Positions 1 to 6,705 of a stretch of DNA of 39,121 nt are shown one piece after another. Location of the stretch: the NCBI GenBank assembly GCA_016297325.1, contig JAEDGW010000009.1:1-39121 (forward strand), in the 5' to 3' direction. The position numbers were made by a program, and so were the translations under genes. This stretch comes from Coprococcus sp. Its GTDB lineage: Bacteria; Bacillota; Clostridia; Lachnospirales; Lachnospiraceae. Numbering within the stretch: position 1 is the first letter of the stretch; each line of letters opens with the position of its first letter. The notes beneath the pieces are model-generated. The model worked only from the letters and a program-made list of their open reading frames with translations. It did no database searches and was not told the DNA's origin.

Positions 1-114
1 ATGCCCTCTTTATCTCAAATCCAAATATCTTCATATCTATTTACACCACCCAATAAAATATATCTTTTGCCGGGTGAAGCCTGGACCAGATCCCTGGTTA
101 CTCCTTATAGAATA

Positions 115-675
115 TCAGTCATCAGGTTCAAGCTTCATCATGATCTTCACAGGCTCAAGTGCCGGCACATACCAGAACTCCTCACCATTTATGTTATCCC
201 AGGTCTTCTGGCTGAACGATACTCTTGAGACCATAGTCACATACCATATGTCCTGATCTGCCCCAGCATCAAGCTGGCTGCTTCTGAATATATTGATGTT
301 CTGTCCCATCCCCGGTACAACAGCACTGAACCACGTCACGGATTCAAAACCTCCAAGTGTCCTGTCCATCACTTCATCCCAGCTTAACGGACCTCCGCTG
401 ATATTCCGGACATTAAGGCACACGCACAGCAGCCTGTCCCCCGGTTCAAGCACATATACTTCATGATCCCCGAACCGCTGCTTATATTCATCCACACTGT
501 ATATATGCGACTCCATGCAGTGCATCTCGATATCCTGGCCAGGAACCACTTCACCTGCTTCATATCTCTCTGTATCATCGCTGCATGCACTGTTCACACT
601 GTATATCCTGCCACACCAGAAAATGACTGCACACATAACTATCAGTGCCACAGAAAATCTCAGTATCCTTTTCAC
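115..675 (-). CDS. Small exported protein of unknown function, last gene of the agr-linked array
   Basis: This is a 186-residue protein. It starts at a GTG (675) with GGAGG six bases upstream; there is no ATG near the start. Residues 6-25 form one hydrophobic N-terminal helix (signal peptide or membrane anchor), followed by NSACSDD. The rest is soluble and beta-rich. A strand (LLCVCLNVRNIS) is followed by a later stretch FRSSQLDAGADQDIWYVTMV. That layout resembles the C-terminal half of the three larger proteins encoded upstream (strand FIKCRLTN, then EGEGRSMRYFFFKLEG), so it may be a distant, shorter relative. This is inference from pattern only. It lies 77 bases behind the lipoprotein gene on the same strand and probably belongs to the same operon. 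I do not recognise a family with confidence. Extracellular domains of the DUF5027/DUF5028/DUF4352 kind are candidates to test. Confidence 0.75.
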   Translation of the reverse strand: MKRILRFSVALIVMCAVIFWCGRIYSVNSACSDDTERYEAGEVVPGQDIEMHCMESHIYSVDEYKQRFGDHEVYVLEPGDRLLCVCLNVRNISGGPLSWDEVMDRTLGGFESVTWFSAVVPGMGQNINIFRSSQLDAGADQDIWYVTMVSRVSFSQKTWDNINGEEFWYVPALEPVKIMMKLEPDD

Positions 676-752
676 TTTCGTCCTCCTTCGTCAATGGGAA
701 GATCTATGATGCACATTAACGACCACTCCATCATCCCCGCAGGTGCGCCATA

Positions 753-2120
753 TCAGATAAGCCCCTGTCTTCCCGGATCCTGCATGACATCAACCTCACT
801 GCCATCCCTGGCATTTATCATGATGAGCTGGGTAGGTGCGTCACTTTCATCTGCCCAGGATTCAAGCTGTGCAAACACATATACAGGGATCACCTCATAC
901 TCCTTGTCACCGGTCTTCGTTCTGAAATATGTAAGCCTTACATCGTTGAATGTGACTTCCGAATATCCCGTATAGCCGGCAAAGTGCTGCGGTATGGCTT
1001 TCTTAAGGCCTTCCACCGCCTCATCCCATGTGATGAGTTTATCCACCTGATGCAGGTCATCATCAGATCTCATCGGCCAGTATCCGTAAAATGTCACTAT
1101 CCCATCCTCGTTGAATGACATCTGGTAATACGACCTCTCAGAATAATAATAACTTCCGGTATCCACAAATCCGTCTTCCCCGTTCTGGCTCGTTATGGTA
1201 TCAATGGTCGTTGCAACAGGCTGATATATGGCAGTGTCATTGATTGAAGCATCAAACCGGACGATATATCCATCCTTGTCATACTCTATGACGTTGTAAC
1301 CAGATCCCTCGTAACCTTTATACATATCTGTTATAGATGTCTGCACCACATCCCTGAATCCCCAGGAAGCCATATCCTCTGCAGCCTTTCTTCCGGCCTG
1401 CTCAGGATCCATTCCGCAGCTGTTCTCTGCTTCTTTGTCTGTGCTGTCCTTCTTTTTTTCCGTGTCCGCTTTCAGGTCATCCGGATTGTAATCATAGTAG
1501 GTGATGCTCTCTATCTGTCTGGCCGCCATCTCATCCGTGATCTCCTCAGGATATGCCCTCGATACCGCAAATGCCTCATCTATAGACCATTCCGTGTCCA
1601 TAAATCTGACAATATATGGCACTCCGTCCATCTTTCCAATAAAATATTCACCGCTGTAATCCGGCTTTTCTCCGCTGTGATCCTCAAAATACTTATCGAT
1701 ATCAGTTCTCTCAATACCCTGGTCATCAAAAAGTTCCTGTGAGTAATTGTATATACCCTCACTCTCATCAAGGAACGATTTGACGATCTCCTCGCGGATA
1801 GTGTCCGTCAGGATGCCCATTCTGTATGACTTTGTGTACATCCTGTCCTTGTCAGGGACTATTATATCTTTATCATCCAGCGTGATCTTCTTTAGGTCCG
1901 TGCCATCCACAGGCAGTTCCGTCTTCGCACTTTCCGGTATTCCCAGCTGCTGTGCAAGAAGTCCTCCGTTCTCATCTGCAGCCGCCTCTTCTGATATACC
2001 GGGATCAGTTCCGGATGCATCTGAATCATCAGTCTTATAATTTATATCCTTACCATCGCATCCCGAAAGTGTAAGAGCAGTGCACAGTACGGCGGATACG
2101 ATCCAGGCTCTTTTCCTCAT
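753..2120 (-). CDS. Putative lipoprotein of unknown function
   Basis: This is a 455-residue protein with a lipoprotein signal peptide: positive N-terminus (MRKR), hydrophobic core, and lipobox LSGC with Cys21 as the lipidation site. It should therefore be exported, acylated and tethered to the outer face of the membrane. An acidic linker follows (DDSDASGTDPGISEE). The remainder is rich in Tyr, Asp and Glu, with a Lys/Glu-rich charged patch near residues 215-235. No enzymatic motif is visible. The ATG start is supported by GGAGG just upstream, and the stop codon of the preceding gene lies within that ribosome-site region (12-base gap), which points to co-transcription with the three tandem paralogues. 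I do not recognise the family. It is the fourth surface-type gene in the agr-linked block. Confidence 0.85.
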   Translation of the reverse strand: MRKRAWIVSAVLCTALTLSGCDGKDINYKTDDSDASGTDPGISEEAAADENGGLLAQQLGIPESAKTELPVDGTDLKKITLDDKDIIVPDKDRMYTKSYRMGILTDTIREEIVKSFLDESEGIYNYSQELFDDQGIERTDIDKYFEDHSGEKPDYSGEYFIGKMDGVPYIVRFMDTEWSIDEAFAVSRAYPEEITDEMAARQIESITYYDYNPDDLKADTEKKKDSTDKEAENSCGMDPEQAGRKAAEDMASWGFRDVVQTSITDMYKGYEGSGYNVIEYDKDGYIVRFDASINDTAIYQPVATTIDTITSQNGEDGFVDTGSYYYSERSYYQMSFNEDGIVTFYGYWPMRSDDDLHQVDKLITWDEAVEGLKKAIPQHFAGYTGYSEVTFNDVRLTYFRTKTGDKEYEVIPVYVFAQLESWADESDAPTQLIMINARDGSEVDVMQDPGRQGLI

Positions 2121-2132
2121 AAATAATTCCTC

Positions 2133-3035
2133 CTATTTCTCTGTCCTTGGAAGCGCATCTATATCTACGAAATTCGGCAGGGTTGTCGGATCATACTGAC
2201 CTAACGATCCCTCAGGTGCATTTCCATAGTAATGGTGGTCATTCTCTCCAAACTCCTGTGGGACTACAAGGCCTATCGTACATTCCATGCTCTCCTGTCC
2301 CTCCAGTTTGAAGAAGAAATATCTCATCGATCTTCCTTCTCCCTCTGTATATATAGGCTTATCAAAATACCGCAAGTCTTCTCTGGACGTCAATTCACCA
2401 GTTTCAGATACACTTGTTACCTCCAGCGGAAATGTGTTTGTAACTGCAACTGAAGCTTCATTGGTAAGTCTGCACTTTATAAAGTACACCTTTTGAGGCA
2501 TTGTCTTTGTATATGTATACTTATCAACAACTTCCTGATTTCTTGCCCATATCTCGTCATACTCTTCATCAGTGTATGCATTGTATGGGGATTCTTTCAT
2601 CTCTTTGAGCTCCGCTGATGCATTCCATACGGAATCCCAATCTGTGATATCCTCCAACAAATTTGATGCAGGCAGCTCTTCATATTGAAAATATTCCACT
2701 GGATATTCTGTCTCAGCACTGATATCATCACCTTCCAGCACATCAGCCGACAGAAGTTCAACCTTTACAGATCCAATCATGAGGATGTTGTCACCACATA
2801 TCTGTCTGTAGTCTTCTGTGGTCGCTTCTTCTGTAGTCGTTTCTTCTGGACTGTCCTGTTCCACAGTATCATTCCCGGCCTCCACCTTTTCAGCTGCATC
2901 CGTTTCTGATGCCTTACGGTTTATCCTGTCTGAAACCGATTCTTTATTTCTCTGGAGCCAATATGCAACGATACCCGTAAGTAAGAGCATGAGTGCTGCA
3001 ACAACAGATATGACTACACATTTTCTTTTATTCAT
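2133..3035 (-). CDS. Membrane-anchored extracellular protein, tandem paralogue 1
   Basis: This is a 300-residue protein. The start is set at the ATG at 3035 (MNKRKC) rather than the longer open frame to 3101, because GGAGG lies nine bases upstream and the same start is the only one open in paralogue 2. It has a short basic N-terminus, one hydrophobic helix (residues 7-27), a Ser/Thr/Glu-rich linker (40-75), and then a domain with DNILMIGSVKVELL, the central variable block (about 117-182), the strand YFIKCRLTN and a conserved C-terminus ending LPRTEK. It is predicted to be anchored by its N-terminus with the domain outside. It is nearly identical to paralogue 3 outside the central block. The family is not recognised; the function is unknown. 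It lies downstream of agrB and the secreted-protein gene, so it may be part of the quorum-sensing output. Confidence 0.85.
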   Translation of the reverse strand: MNKRKCVVISVVAALMLLLTGIVAYWLQRNKESVSDRINRKASETDAAEKVEAGNDTVEQDSPEETTTEEATTEDYRQICGDNILMIGSVKVELLSADVLEGDDISAETEYPVEYFQYEELPASNLLEDITDWDSVWNASAELKEMKESPYNAYTDEEYDEIWARNQEVVDKYTYTKTMPQKVYFIKCRLTNEASVAVTNTFPLEVTSVSETGELTSREDLRYFDKPIYTEGEGRSMRYFFFKLEGQESMECTIGLVVPQEFGENDHHYYGNAPEGSLGQYDPTTLPNFVDIDALPRTEK

Positions 3036-3111
3036 AGTATGTTTCCTCCAAGTATCGGACTTTATTTCATGTATATTTCCGAAAATATCTGATGCCACCA
3101 CTTTATCTGAT

Positions 3112-3145
3112 GACCCGCCCCTCTGCTAACGCATCAGGGCAGGTC
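3112..3145 (-). other. Intercistronic RNA hairpin between paralogues 2 and 1
   Basis: Read on the minus strand, GACCTGCCC (3145-3137) pairs with GGGCGGGTC (3120-3112) across a 16-base loop that itself can form a small CTG/CAG stem. The stem contains a G-U wobble only in the minus-strand RNA; the plus strand would have an A-C mismatch. No U-tract follows, so it is unlikely to be an intrinsic terminator. It could be a processing site or a stability element in a polycistronic mRNA. The same element recurs in the next junction. Confidence 0.5.
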
Positions 3146-3189
3146 ACTGAAATAGTTTCAAGTATGGACTTTGTCCATATATCTTCCTG

Positions 3190-4080
3190 TTATTTCTCTG
3201 TTCTTGGAAGTGCATCTATATCTACGAAATTCGGCAGGGTTGTCGGATCATACTGACCCAACGATCCCTCAGGTGCATTTCCATAGTAATGGCGGTCATT
3301 CTCTCCAAACTCCTGCGGGACTACAAGACCGATCGTACATTCCATGCTCTCCTGTCCCTCCAGTTTGAAGAAGAAATATCTCATTGATCTTCCTTCTCCC
3401 TCTGTGTATATAGGCTTATCAAAATACCGCAAGACTTCTCTGGAAGTCAATTCACCAGTTTCAGATACACTTGTTACCGCAAGTGGAAATGTATTTGTGA
3501 CCGCCACCGTACCTTCATTAGTGAGCCTGCATTTTATAAAATATGCCTTCTGCGGCCTTGCCACCGTCGAAGTATACTTTTTGATCAATTCCTCGTTTTC
3601 CGCCATTATTCTTGCACCGTTTTCTCCATCAGATCCACGATATCCCGGCACAGAGAAACATTTGTCAACTTCAGGTGACTCCTCACGAATCGAATCCCAG
3701 TCAATTACTTCCTCCAACAGATTCGACGCAGGAAGTTTTTCATGCTCAAAGTATTCCACTGGATATTCTGTCTCCTCACTGATATCATCCCCTTCCAACA
3801 CATCAGCCGACAAAAGTTCGACCTTCACAGATCCAATCATGAGAATGTTATCACCACAGACCTGTCGGTAGTCTTCCATAGTCGTTTCTTCCGAACTATC
3901 ATGTTTCCCAGTATCTTTCCCAGTCTCCGCATTTTCTGCTACATCAGTTTCTGATGCCTTGCGGTTTATCCTGTCTGAAACCGATTCTTTATTTTTCTGG
4001 AGCCAATATGCAACGATACCTGTAAGTAAGAGCATGAGTGCTGCAACAACAGATATGACTACACATTTTCTTTTATTCAT
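3190..4080 (-). CDS. Membrane-anchored extracellular protein, tandem paralogue 2
   Basis: This 296-residue protein has the same architecture as its neighbours: basic N-terminus, one membrane helix (7-27), Thr/Glu-rich linker (four residues shorter, lacking one TEEA unit), DNILMIGSVKVELL segment, variable block (about 112-178) and conserved C-terminus. It is the most diverged of the three copies, with scattered substitutions also in the flanks (for example VCGDN for ICGDN, and HDSSEE for QDSPEE). Its variable block contains Cys, Pro and Gly (CFSVPGYRGSDGENG), unlike the acidic blocks of the other two. ATG start with GGAGG upstream. The leader upstream of this gene, including a GC-rich hairpin, is duplicated with the gene. 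Function unknown. Confidence 0.85.
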   Translation of the reverse strand: MNKRKCVVISVVAALMLLLTGIVAYWLQKNKESVSDRINRKASETDVAENAETGKDTGKHDSSEETTMEDYRQVCGDNILMIGSVKVELLSADVLEGDDISEETEYPVEYFEHEKLPASNLLEEVIDWDSIREESPEVDKCFSVPGYRGSDGENGARIMAENEELIKKYTSTVARPQKAYFIKCRLTNEGTVAVTNTFPLAVTSVSETGELTSREVLRYFDKPIYTEGEGRSMRYFFFKLEGQESMECTIGLVVPQEFGENDRHYYGNAPEGSLGQYDPTTLPNFVDIDALPRTEK

Positions 4081-4157
4081 AGTATATTTCCTCCAAGTAT
4101 CGGACTTTATTTCATGTATATTTCCGAAAATTTCTGATGCCGCTACTTTACCTGATT

Positions 4158-4189
4158 CCCCGCCCCTCTGCTAACGCAGCAGGGCAGGG
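4158..4189 (-). other. Intercistronic RNA hairpin between paralogues 3 and 2
   Basis: This is the duplicate of the hairpin at 3112-3145, in the same place relative to the genes: CCCTGCCC (4189-4182) pairs with GGGCGGGG (4165-4158), again with a 16-base loop. One pair differs between the copies as A-U versus C-G, so pairing is kept. No U-tract follows on the minus strand. Confidence 0.5.
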
Positions 4190-4234
4190 CACTGAAATAA
4201 TTTCAGGTATGGACTTTATCCATATATCTTCCTG

Positions 4235-5137
4235 TTATTTCTCTGTCCTTGGAAGCGCATCTATATCTACGAAATTCGGCAGGGTTGTCGGATCATACTG
4301 ACCTAACGATCCCTCAGGTGCATTTCCATAGTAATGGTGGTCATTCTCTCCAAACTCCTGTGGGACTACAAGGCCTATCGTACATTCCATGCTCTCCTGT
4401 CCCTCCAGTTTGAAGAAGAAATATCTCATCGATCTTCCTTCTCCCTCTGTATATATAGGCTTATCAAAATACCGCAAGTCTTCTCTGGACGTCAATTCAC
4501 CAGTTTCAGATACACTTGTTACCTCCAGTGGAAATGTATTTGTGACTGTCGCTGAACCTTCATTGGTAAGTCTGCACTTTATAAAATATACTTTGTTCGG
4601 TCTCGTCACAGTTGTAGTATATTTATCAAACAGATATTGGTAGCTGTCCATGATCTCAATGACTTCATCATAACTATATTCGTCATATGGTGCTTTATCA
4701 AATTCTTCAAACTCCGGAGATTCTTCATACATAGCCTGCCTGTCTAATATTTCCTCCTGCATGTTTGAGGAAGGCAGTTCTTTGTATTTGAAGTATTCCA
4801 CTGGATATTCTGTCTCAGCACTGATATCATCACCTTCCAGCACATCAGCCGACAGAAGTTCAACCTTTACAGATCCAATCATGAGGATGTTGTCACCACA
4901 TATCTGTCTGTAGTCTTCTGTGGTCGCTTCTTCTGTAGTCGTTTCTTCTGGACTGTCCTGTTCCACAGTATCATTCCCGGCCTCCACCTTTTCAGCTGCA
5001 TCCGTTTCTGATGCCTTACGGTTTATCCTGTCTGAAACCGATTCTTTATTTCTCTGGAGCCAATATGCAACGATACACGTAAGTAAGAGCATGAGTGCCA
5101 TAACAACAGATATGACTGCACATTTTCTTTTATTCAT
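4235..5137 (-). CDS. Membrane-anchored extracellular protein, tandem paralogue 3
   Basis: This 300-residue protein is the first of the three paralogues in transcription order. The start is set at the ATG at 5137 (MNKRKC) with GGAGG upstream; the longer frame to 5209 has no conserved extension. N-terminal helix (7-27), acidic Thr-rich linker, and C-terminal 100 residues match paralogue 1 almost residue for residue. The central block (about 117-182, starting KYKELPSSN) differs strongly and carries a Tyr/Asp/Glu-rich stretch. It follows the secreted-protein gene by 79 bases. A possible -35 TTGACA sits at 5204-5209 in that gap, but the matching -10 is poor, so read-through from the agrD promoter is the simpler model. 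Function unknown. Confidence 0.85.
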   Translation of the reverse strand: MNKRKCAVISVVMALMLLLTCIVAYWLQRNKESVSDRINRKASETDAAEKVEAGNDTVEQDSPEETTTEEATTEDYRQICGDNILMIGSVKVELLSADVLEGDDISAETEYPVEYFKYKELPSSNMQEEILDRQAMYEESPEFEEFDKAPYDEYSYDEVIEIMDSYQYLFDKYTTTVTRPNKVYFIKCRLTNEGSATVTNTFPLEVTSVSETGELTSREDLRYFDKPIYTEGEGRSMRYFFFKLEGQESMECTIGLVVPQEFGENDHHYYGNAPEGSLGQYDPTTLPNFVDIDALPRTEK

Positions 5138-5216
5138 AGTATGTTTCCTCCAAGTATTGGACTTTATTTCATATACACTTCTACAATTTTCTAATGTCTG
5201 CCATGTCAATCAAACA

Positions 5217-5711
5217 TCATTCATATATTGTATAATTGCGTGTAGAATCAGGACTCCACCATCCCTTGGAACTAACCGGAACTGTTTTGGAATGTCTCTT
5301 TTTTATTCTCGCATATGAATTACCACGCTCCCATACCATATTGGTAAAACTTGCCTGGACTCCTAATGGCACTCCGAATGGATCTGATCTGTCTGTCACA
5401 TTTGCGCCGGATTTCGAATCTGCCCCCTGAACTCTGTAATAAAGCATTGGGCCCACTGTAGGATATATGTATACTTTTGTTTTATCGAACTTATACCTAA
5501 ACTCACTATAACTTACTGATATGCTGTTATCATGTGTAAACAGTGCATTATCTGTATTCGGCGCATCCGTTTTCTCGCTATATGTCGCAATATCACTTGA
5601 ATCTGCCTTAGCTGTTCCTGCTACCCCAGCAGCTCCAGAGAACGCCATAGCACCTGCTACCGCAAACATAACTGCGCCTGTCTTTAATCTTGTAATAATT
5701 TTTTTATTCAT
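5217..5711 (-). CDS. Secreted protein translationally coupled to agrB, function unknown
   Basis: This 164-residue protein has a clear Sec signal peptide: basic start MNKKIITRLK, a long hydrophobic Ala/Gly/Val core, and a likely signal-peptidase I site after TAKA (about residue 36). The mature part (about 128 residues) has no Cys. It contains YIYPTVGPMLYYRVQG and SFTNMVWERGNSYARI, and ends with a Trp/Ser-rich segment (SSKGWWSPDS) and TIYE. It looks like a small secreted beta-sheet protein. A resemblance to DUF2712-type exoproteins or to larger bacteriocin-like proteins is only an impression. Its ATG overlaps the agrB stop (ATGA), with a ribosome site inside agrB, so it is made together with the signal-producing proteins. 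It may be an effector of the quorum-sensing circuit. Confidence 0.85.
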   Translation of the reverse strand: MNKKIITRLKTGAVMFAVAGAMAFSGAAGVAGTAKADSSDIATYSEKTDAPNTDNALFTHDNSISVSYSEFRYKFDKTKVYIYPTVGPMLYYRVQGADSKSGANVTDRSDPFGVPLGVQASFTNMVWERGNSYARIKKRHSKTVPVSSKGWWSPDSTRNYTIYE

Positions 5712-6283
5712 AATATATCTCTCCTTCGTTTCTTAATAATTTCTGGTATGCATAATAGCTGCATACACATAACAAGCAATATTCCTGTAGCAATGTTCAC
5801 GCAGTATGTCTTACAATCAATCCAATATAAGAAAATTTCCACACTGATCCACACCGATACAAGAACTATGGCCTTTTTCTTATTTCTGAGCTTTTCATAC
5901 TCCATCAAAGGTTTTATTCTATTCTCAACCGGACTCAGCATAGCAATGACACCGCCAGCGATAATAGTGATATACACAATTATAAGAGGCCTGCTCACCA
6001 GCCTTGGTACAAAATACGATGCAATCATTATGATAGTTGATGATATAAGACATACCACTGAACTTTTTGAATGAAATCCTCCTGAAGAACGCCTTATAGT
6101 CACGAAACTTAATATGATAAACAGACTGCTGAGAACATCCCCCATAATAATTCCTTCCACAATTCCACCCAGAAATGGAAGCACACTAAACAGAATGTTT
6201 CCAAGAGCATACTCATACAGTTCCGCATCCTCCTCCACAATACAGTTTTTATCAATCAGCCACCTGACTATTTGTTTTTTCAT
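5708..6283 (-). CDS. agrB: AgrB-type membrane peptidase processing the AgrD autoinducer precursor
   Basis: This 191-residue multi-pass membrane protein belongs to the accessory gene regulator B family, the cysteine endopeptidase that removes the AgrD C-terminal tail and cyclises the peptide as a thiolactone. The signature RRSSGGFHSKSSVVC places the catalytic pair at His71 and Cys78, the seven-residue spacing known from S. aureus AgrB (His77/Cys84). Several hydrophobic helices follow, plus the family motif SPVENRIKPL. Length is normal for the family. The start ATG overlaps the agrD stop (ATGA) and its stop overlaps the next gene (ATGA), giving a tightly coupled three-gene unit agrD-agrB-exoprotein. 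Assignment as AgrB is firm; the peptide specificity is set by the adjacent AgrD. Confidence 0.96.
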   Translation of the reverse strand: MKKQIVRWLIDKNCIVEEDAELYEYALGNILFSVLPFLGGIVEGIIMGDVLSSLFIILSFVTIRRSSGGFHSKSSVVCLISSTIIMIASYFVPRLVSRPLIIVYITIIAGGVIAMLSPVENRIKPLMEYEKLRNKKKAIVLVSVWISVEIFLYWIDCKTYCVNIATGILLVMCMQLLCIPEIIKKRRRDIL

Positions 6284-6444
6284 ACTCGTTCCCGTTTCTT
6301 GAATTTCTCTATTCCTGCTGGTTCCTTAGGTTGATATACAAATGCACATGATGCTGAATTTGCACTTGTTTTAAGTTCATTCGTCAATAAACCTGTCAAT
6401 ACACGTGCCACACTTATATCCTTATTCTCTAATCTCTTACCCAT
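6280..6444 (-). CDS. agrD: AgrD-type cyclic autoinducer peptide precursor
   Basis: This short gene, just upstream of agrB, encodes 54 residues. ATG at 6444 with AGGGGG nine bases upstream; stop TGA overlaps the agrB ATG (ATGA). The N-terminal part (about residues 1-30, MGKRLENKDISVARVLTGLL) is the leader. The core is SANSASCAFVYQPKEP with a single Cys33, and the tail is basic (GIEKFKKRERV). In known AgrD proteins the Cys lies five residues from the AgrB cleavage site, forming a five-member thiolactone, and a conserved E/P-containing tail follows. Here that predicts a ring Cys33-Ala-Phe-Val-Tyr37 and a tail starting Gln38-Pro-Lys-Glu-Pro. The N-terminal exocyclic cut cannot be read from sequence. 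The neighbours agrB and agrCA make the assignment strong. Confidence 0.93.
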   Translation of the reverse strand: MGKRLENKDISVARVLTGLLTNELKTSANSASCAFVYQPKEPAGIEKFKKRERV

Positions 6445-6472
6445 CTGTCATTACCCCCTCTCTTTCATTCTC

Positions 6473-6484
6473 CAAAACGTTTTG
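6473..6484. promoter_or_regulatory. 12-bp perfect palindrome in the agrD leader
   Basis: CAAAACGTTTTG is a perfect palindrome located at the predicted start of the agrD transcript. Palindromes with a central CG of this type resemble LacI/CcpA-family operators. No LacI-type regulator is in the window, and a 12-bp palindrome is not rare by chance in 39 kb. Confidence 0.25.
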
Positions 6485-6491
6485 CAGATTT

Positions 6492-6520
6492 ATTCTACCT
6501 TTTTCGTCAAAAAAATCTAC
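6492..6520 (-). promoter_or_regulatory. Candidate agrD promoter with weak -35
   Basis: On the minus strand, TAGAAT (6497-6492) is a good -10, and 17 bases upstream lies GTAGAT (6520-6515), a poor -35. A weak -35 is typical of activator-dependent promoters. Transcription would start near 6485 and run into agrD. TTGACG (6510-6505) also occurs but has no correctly spaced -10. Confidence 0.4.
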
Positions 6521-6550
6521 AGGTATTCACTTAGTGGTCATTTTTTGATA

Positions 6551-6581
6551 CCGAACGTTGCGTTATCTTTCGGCGAACGGT
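6551..6581 (-). promoter_or_regulatory. Putative LytTR (AgrA) binding site: 22-bp-spaced direct repeat
   Basis: Read on the minus strand, two nine-base boxes ACCGTTCGC (6581-6573) and AACGTTCGG (6559-6551) are separated by 13 bases. The published LytTR consensus is a direct repeat of [TA][AC][CA]GTTN[AG][TG] with a 12-13 base spacer. The second box matches fully and the first at eight of nine positions. The orientation points towards agrD, and the LytTR regulator gene agrA is adjacent. Operator function is inferred. Confidence 0.65.
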
Positions 6582-6631
6582 CATATTTTGGGGGGTGAGT
6601 GGTATGCCTTACTCAAAATACGCCAATATTA

Positions 6632-6660
6632 TAGACATTTATCTGTTTTGTAAATATAAT
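6632..6660 (+). promoter_or_regulatory. agrCA promoter
   Basis: TAGACA (6632-6637) and TATAAT (6655-6660) are separated by exactly 17 bases, matching a housekeeping sigma promoter at 11 of 12 positions. The predicted start near 6667 lies upstream of the AGGGGG ribosome site at 6691-6696 and the ATG at 6706. It lies inside the longer open frame beginning at 6595, which argues that the longer frame's start is not used. Confidence 0.7.
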
Positions 6661-6705
6661 AAATGTGCATATATGAAACACTTCATACTGAGGGGGCTGT
6701 ACTTG

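Noticed and set aside
1..114. Possible terminator or gene at the window edge
   Set aside because: Only a short ACCAG/CTGGT stem near 88-102 without a T-tract was seen. The plus-strand frame starting at base 1 is antisense to the neighbouring gene and has no support.
463..975. Plus-strand open frame of 170 residues at the window start
   Set aside because: It spans the end of one minus-strand exported-protein gene and the start of the next, is Cys/His/Ser-rich and has no ribosome site.
3036..3101. N-terminal extensions of paralogues 1 and 3 (to 3101 and 5209)
   Set aside because: They differ between copies, paralogue 2 lacks one, and a GGAGG site lies just before the shared MNKRKC start.
3344..3871. 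Plus-strand open frames (175 residues and equivalents) opposite the tandem paralogues
   Set aside because: The same frames repeat in each paralogue because the DNA is duplicated. They have no ribosome sites and no domain content, so they are shadows.
2133..5137. Tandem repeat taken as an insertion sequence or CRISPR-like array
   Set aside because: The repeat units are whole genes of about 1 kb with their leaders. There is no transposase, terminal inverted repeat or short repeat-spacer structure.
5181..5209. Promoter before paralogue 3 (TTGACA at 5204-5209)
   Set aside because: The -35 is perfect, but the positions 17-18 bases away read TTGTAG or TGTAGA, a poor -10. It was not listed as a feature, although it cannot be excluded.
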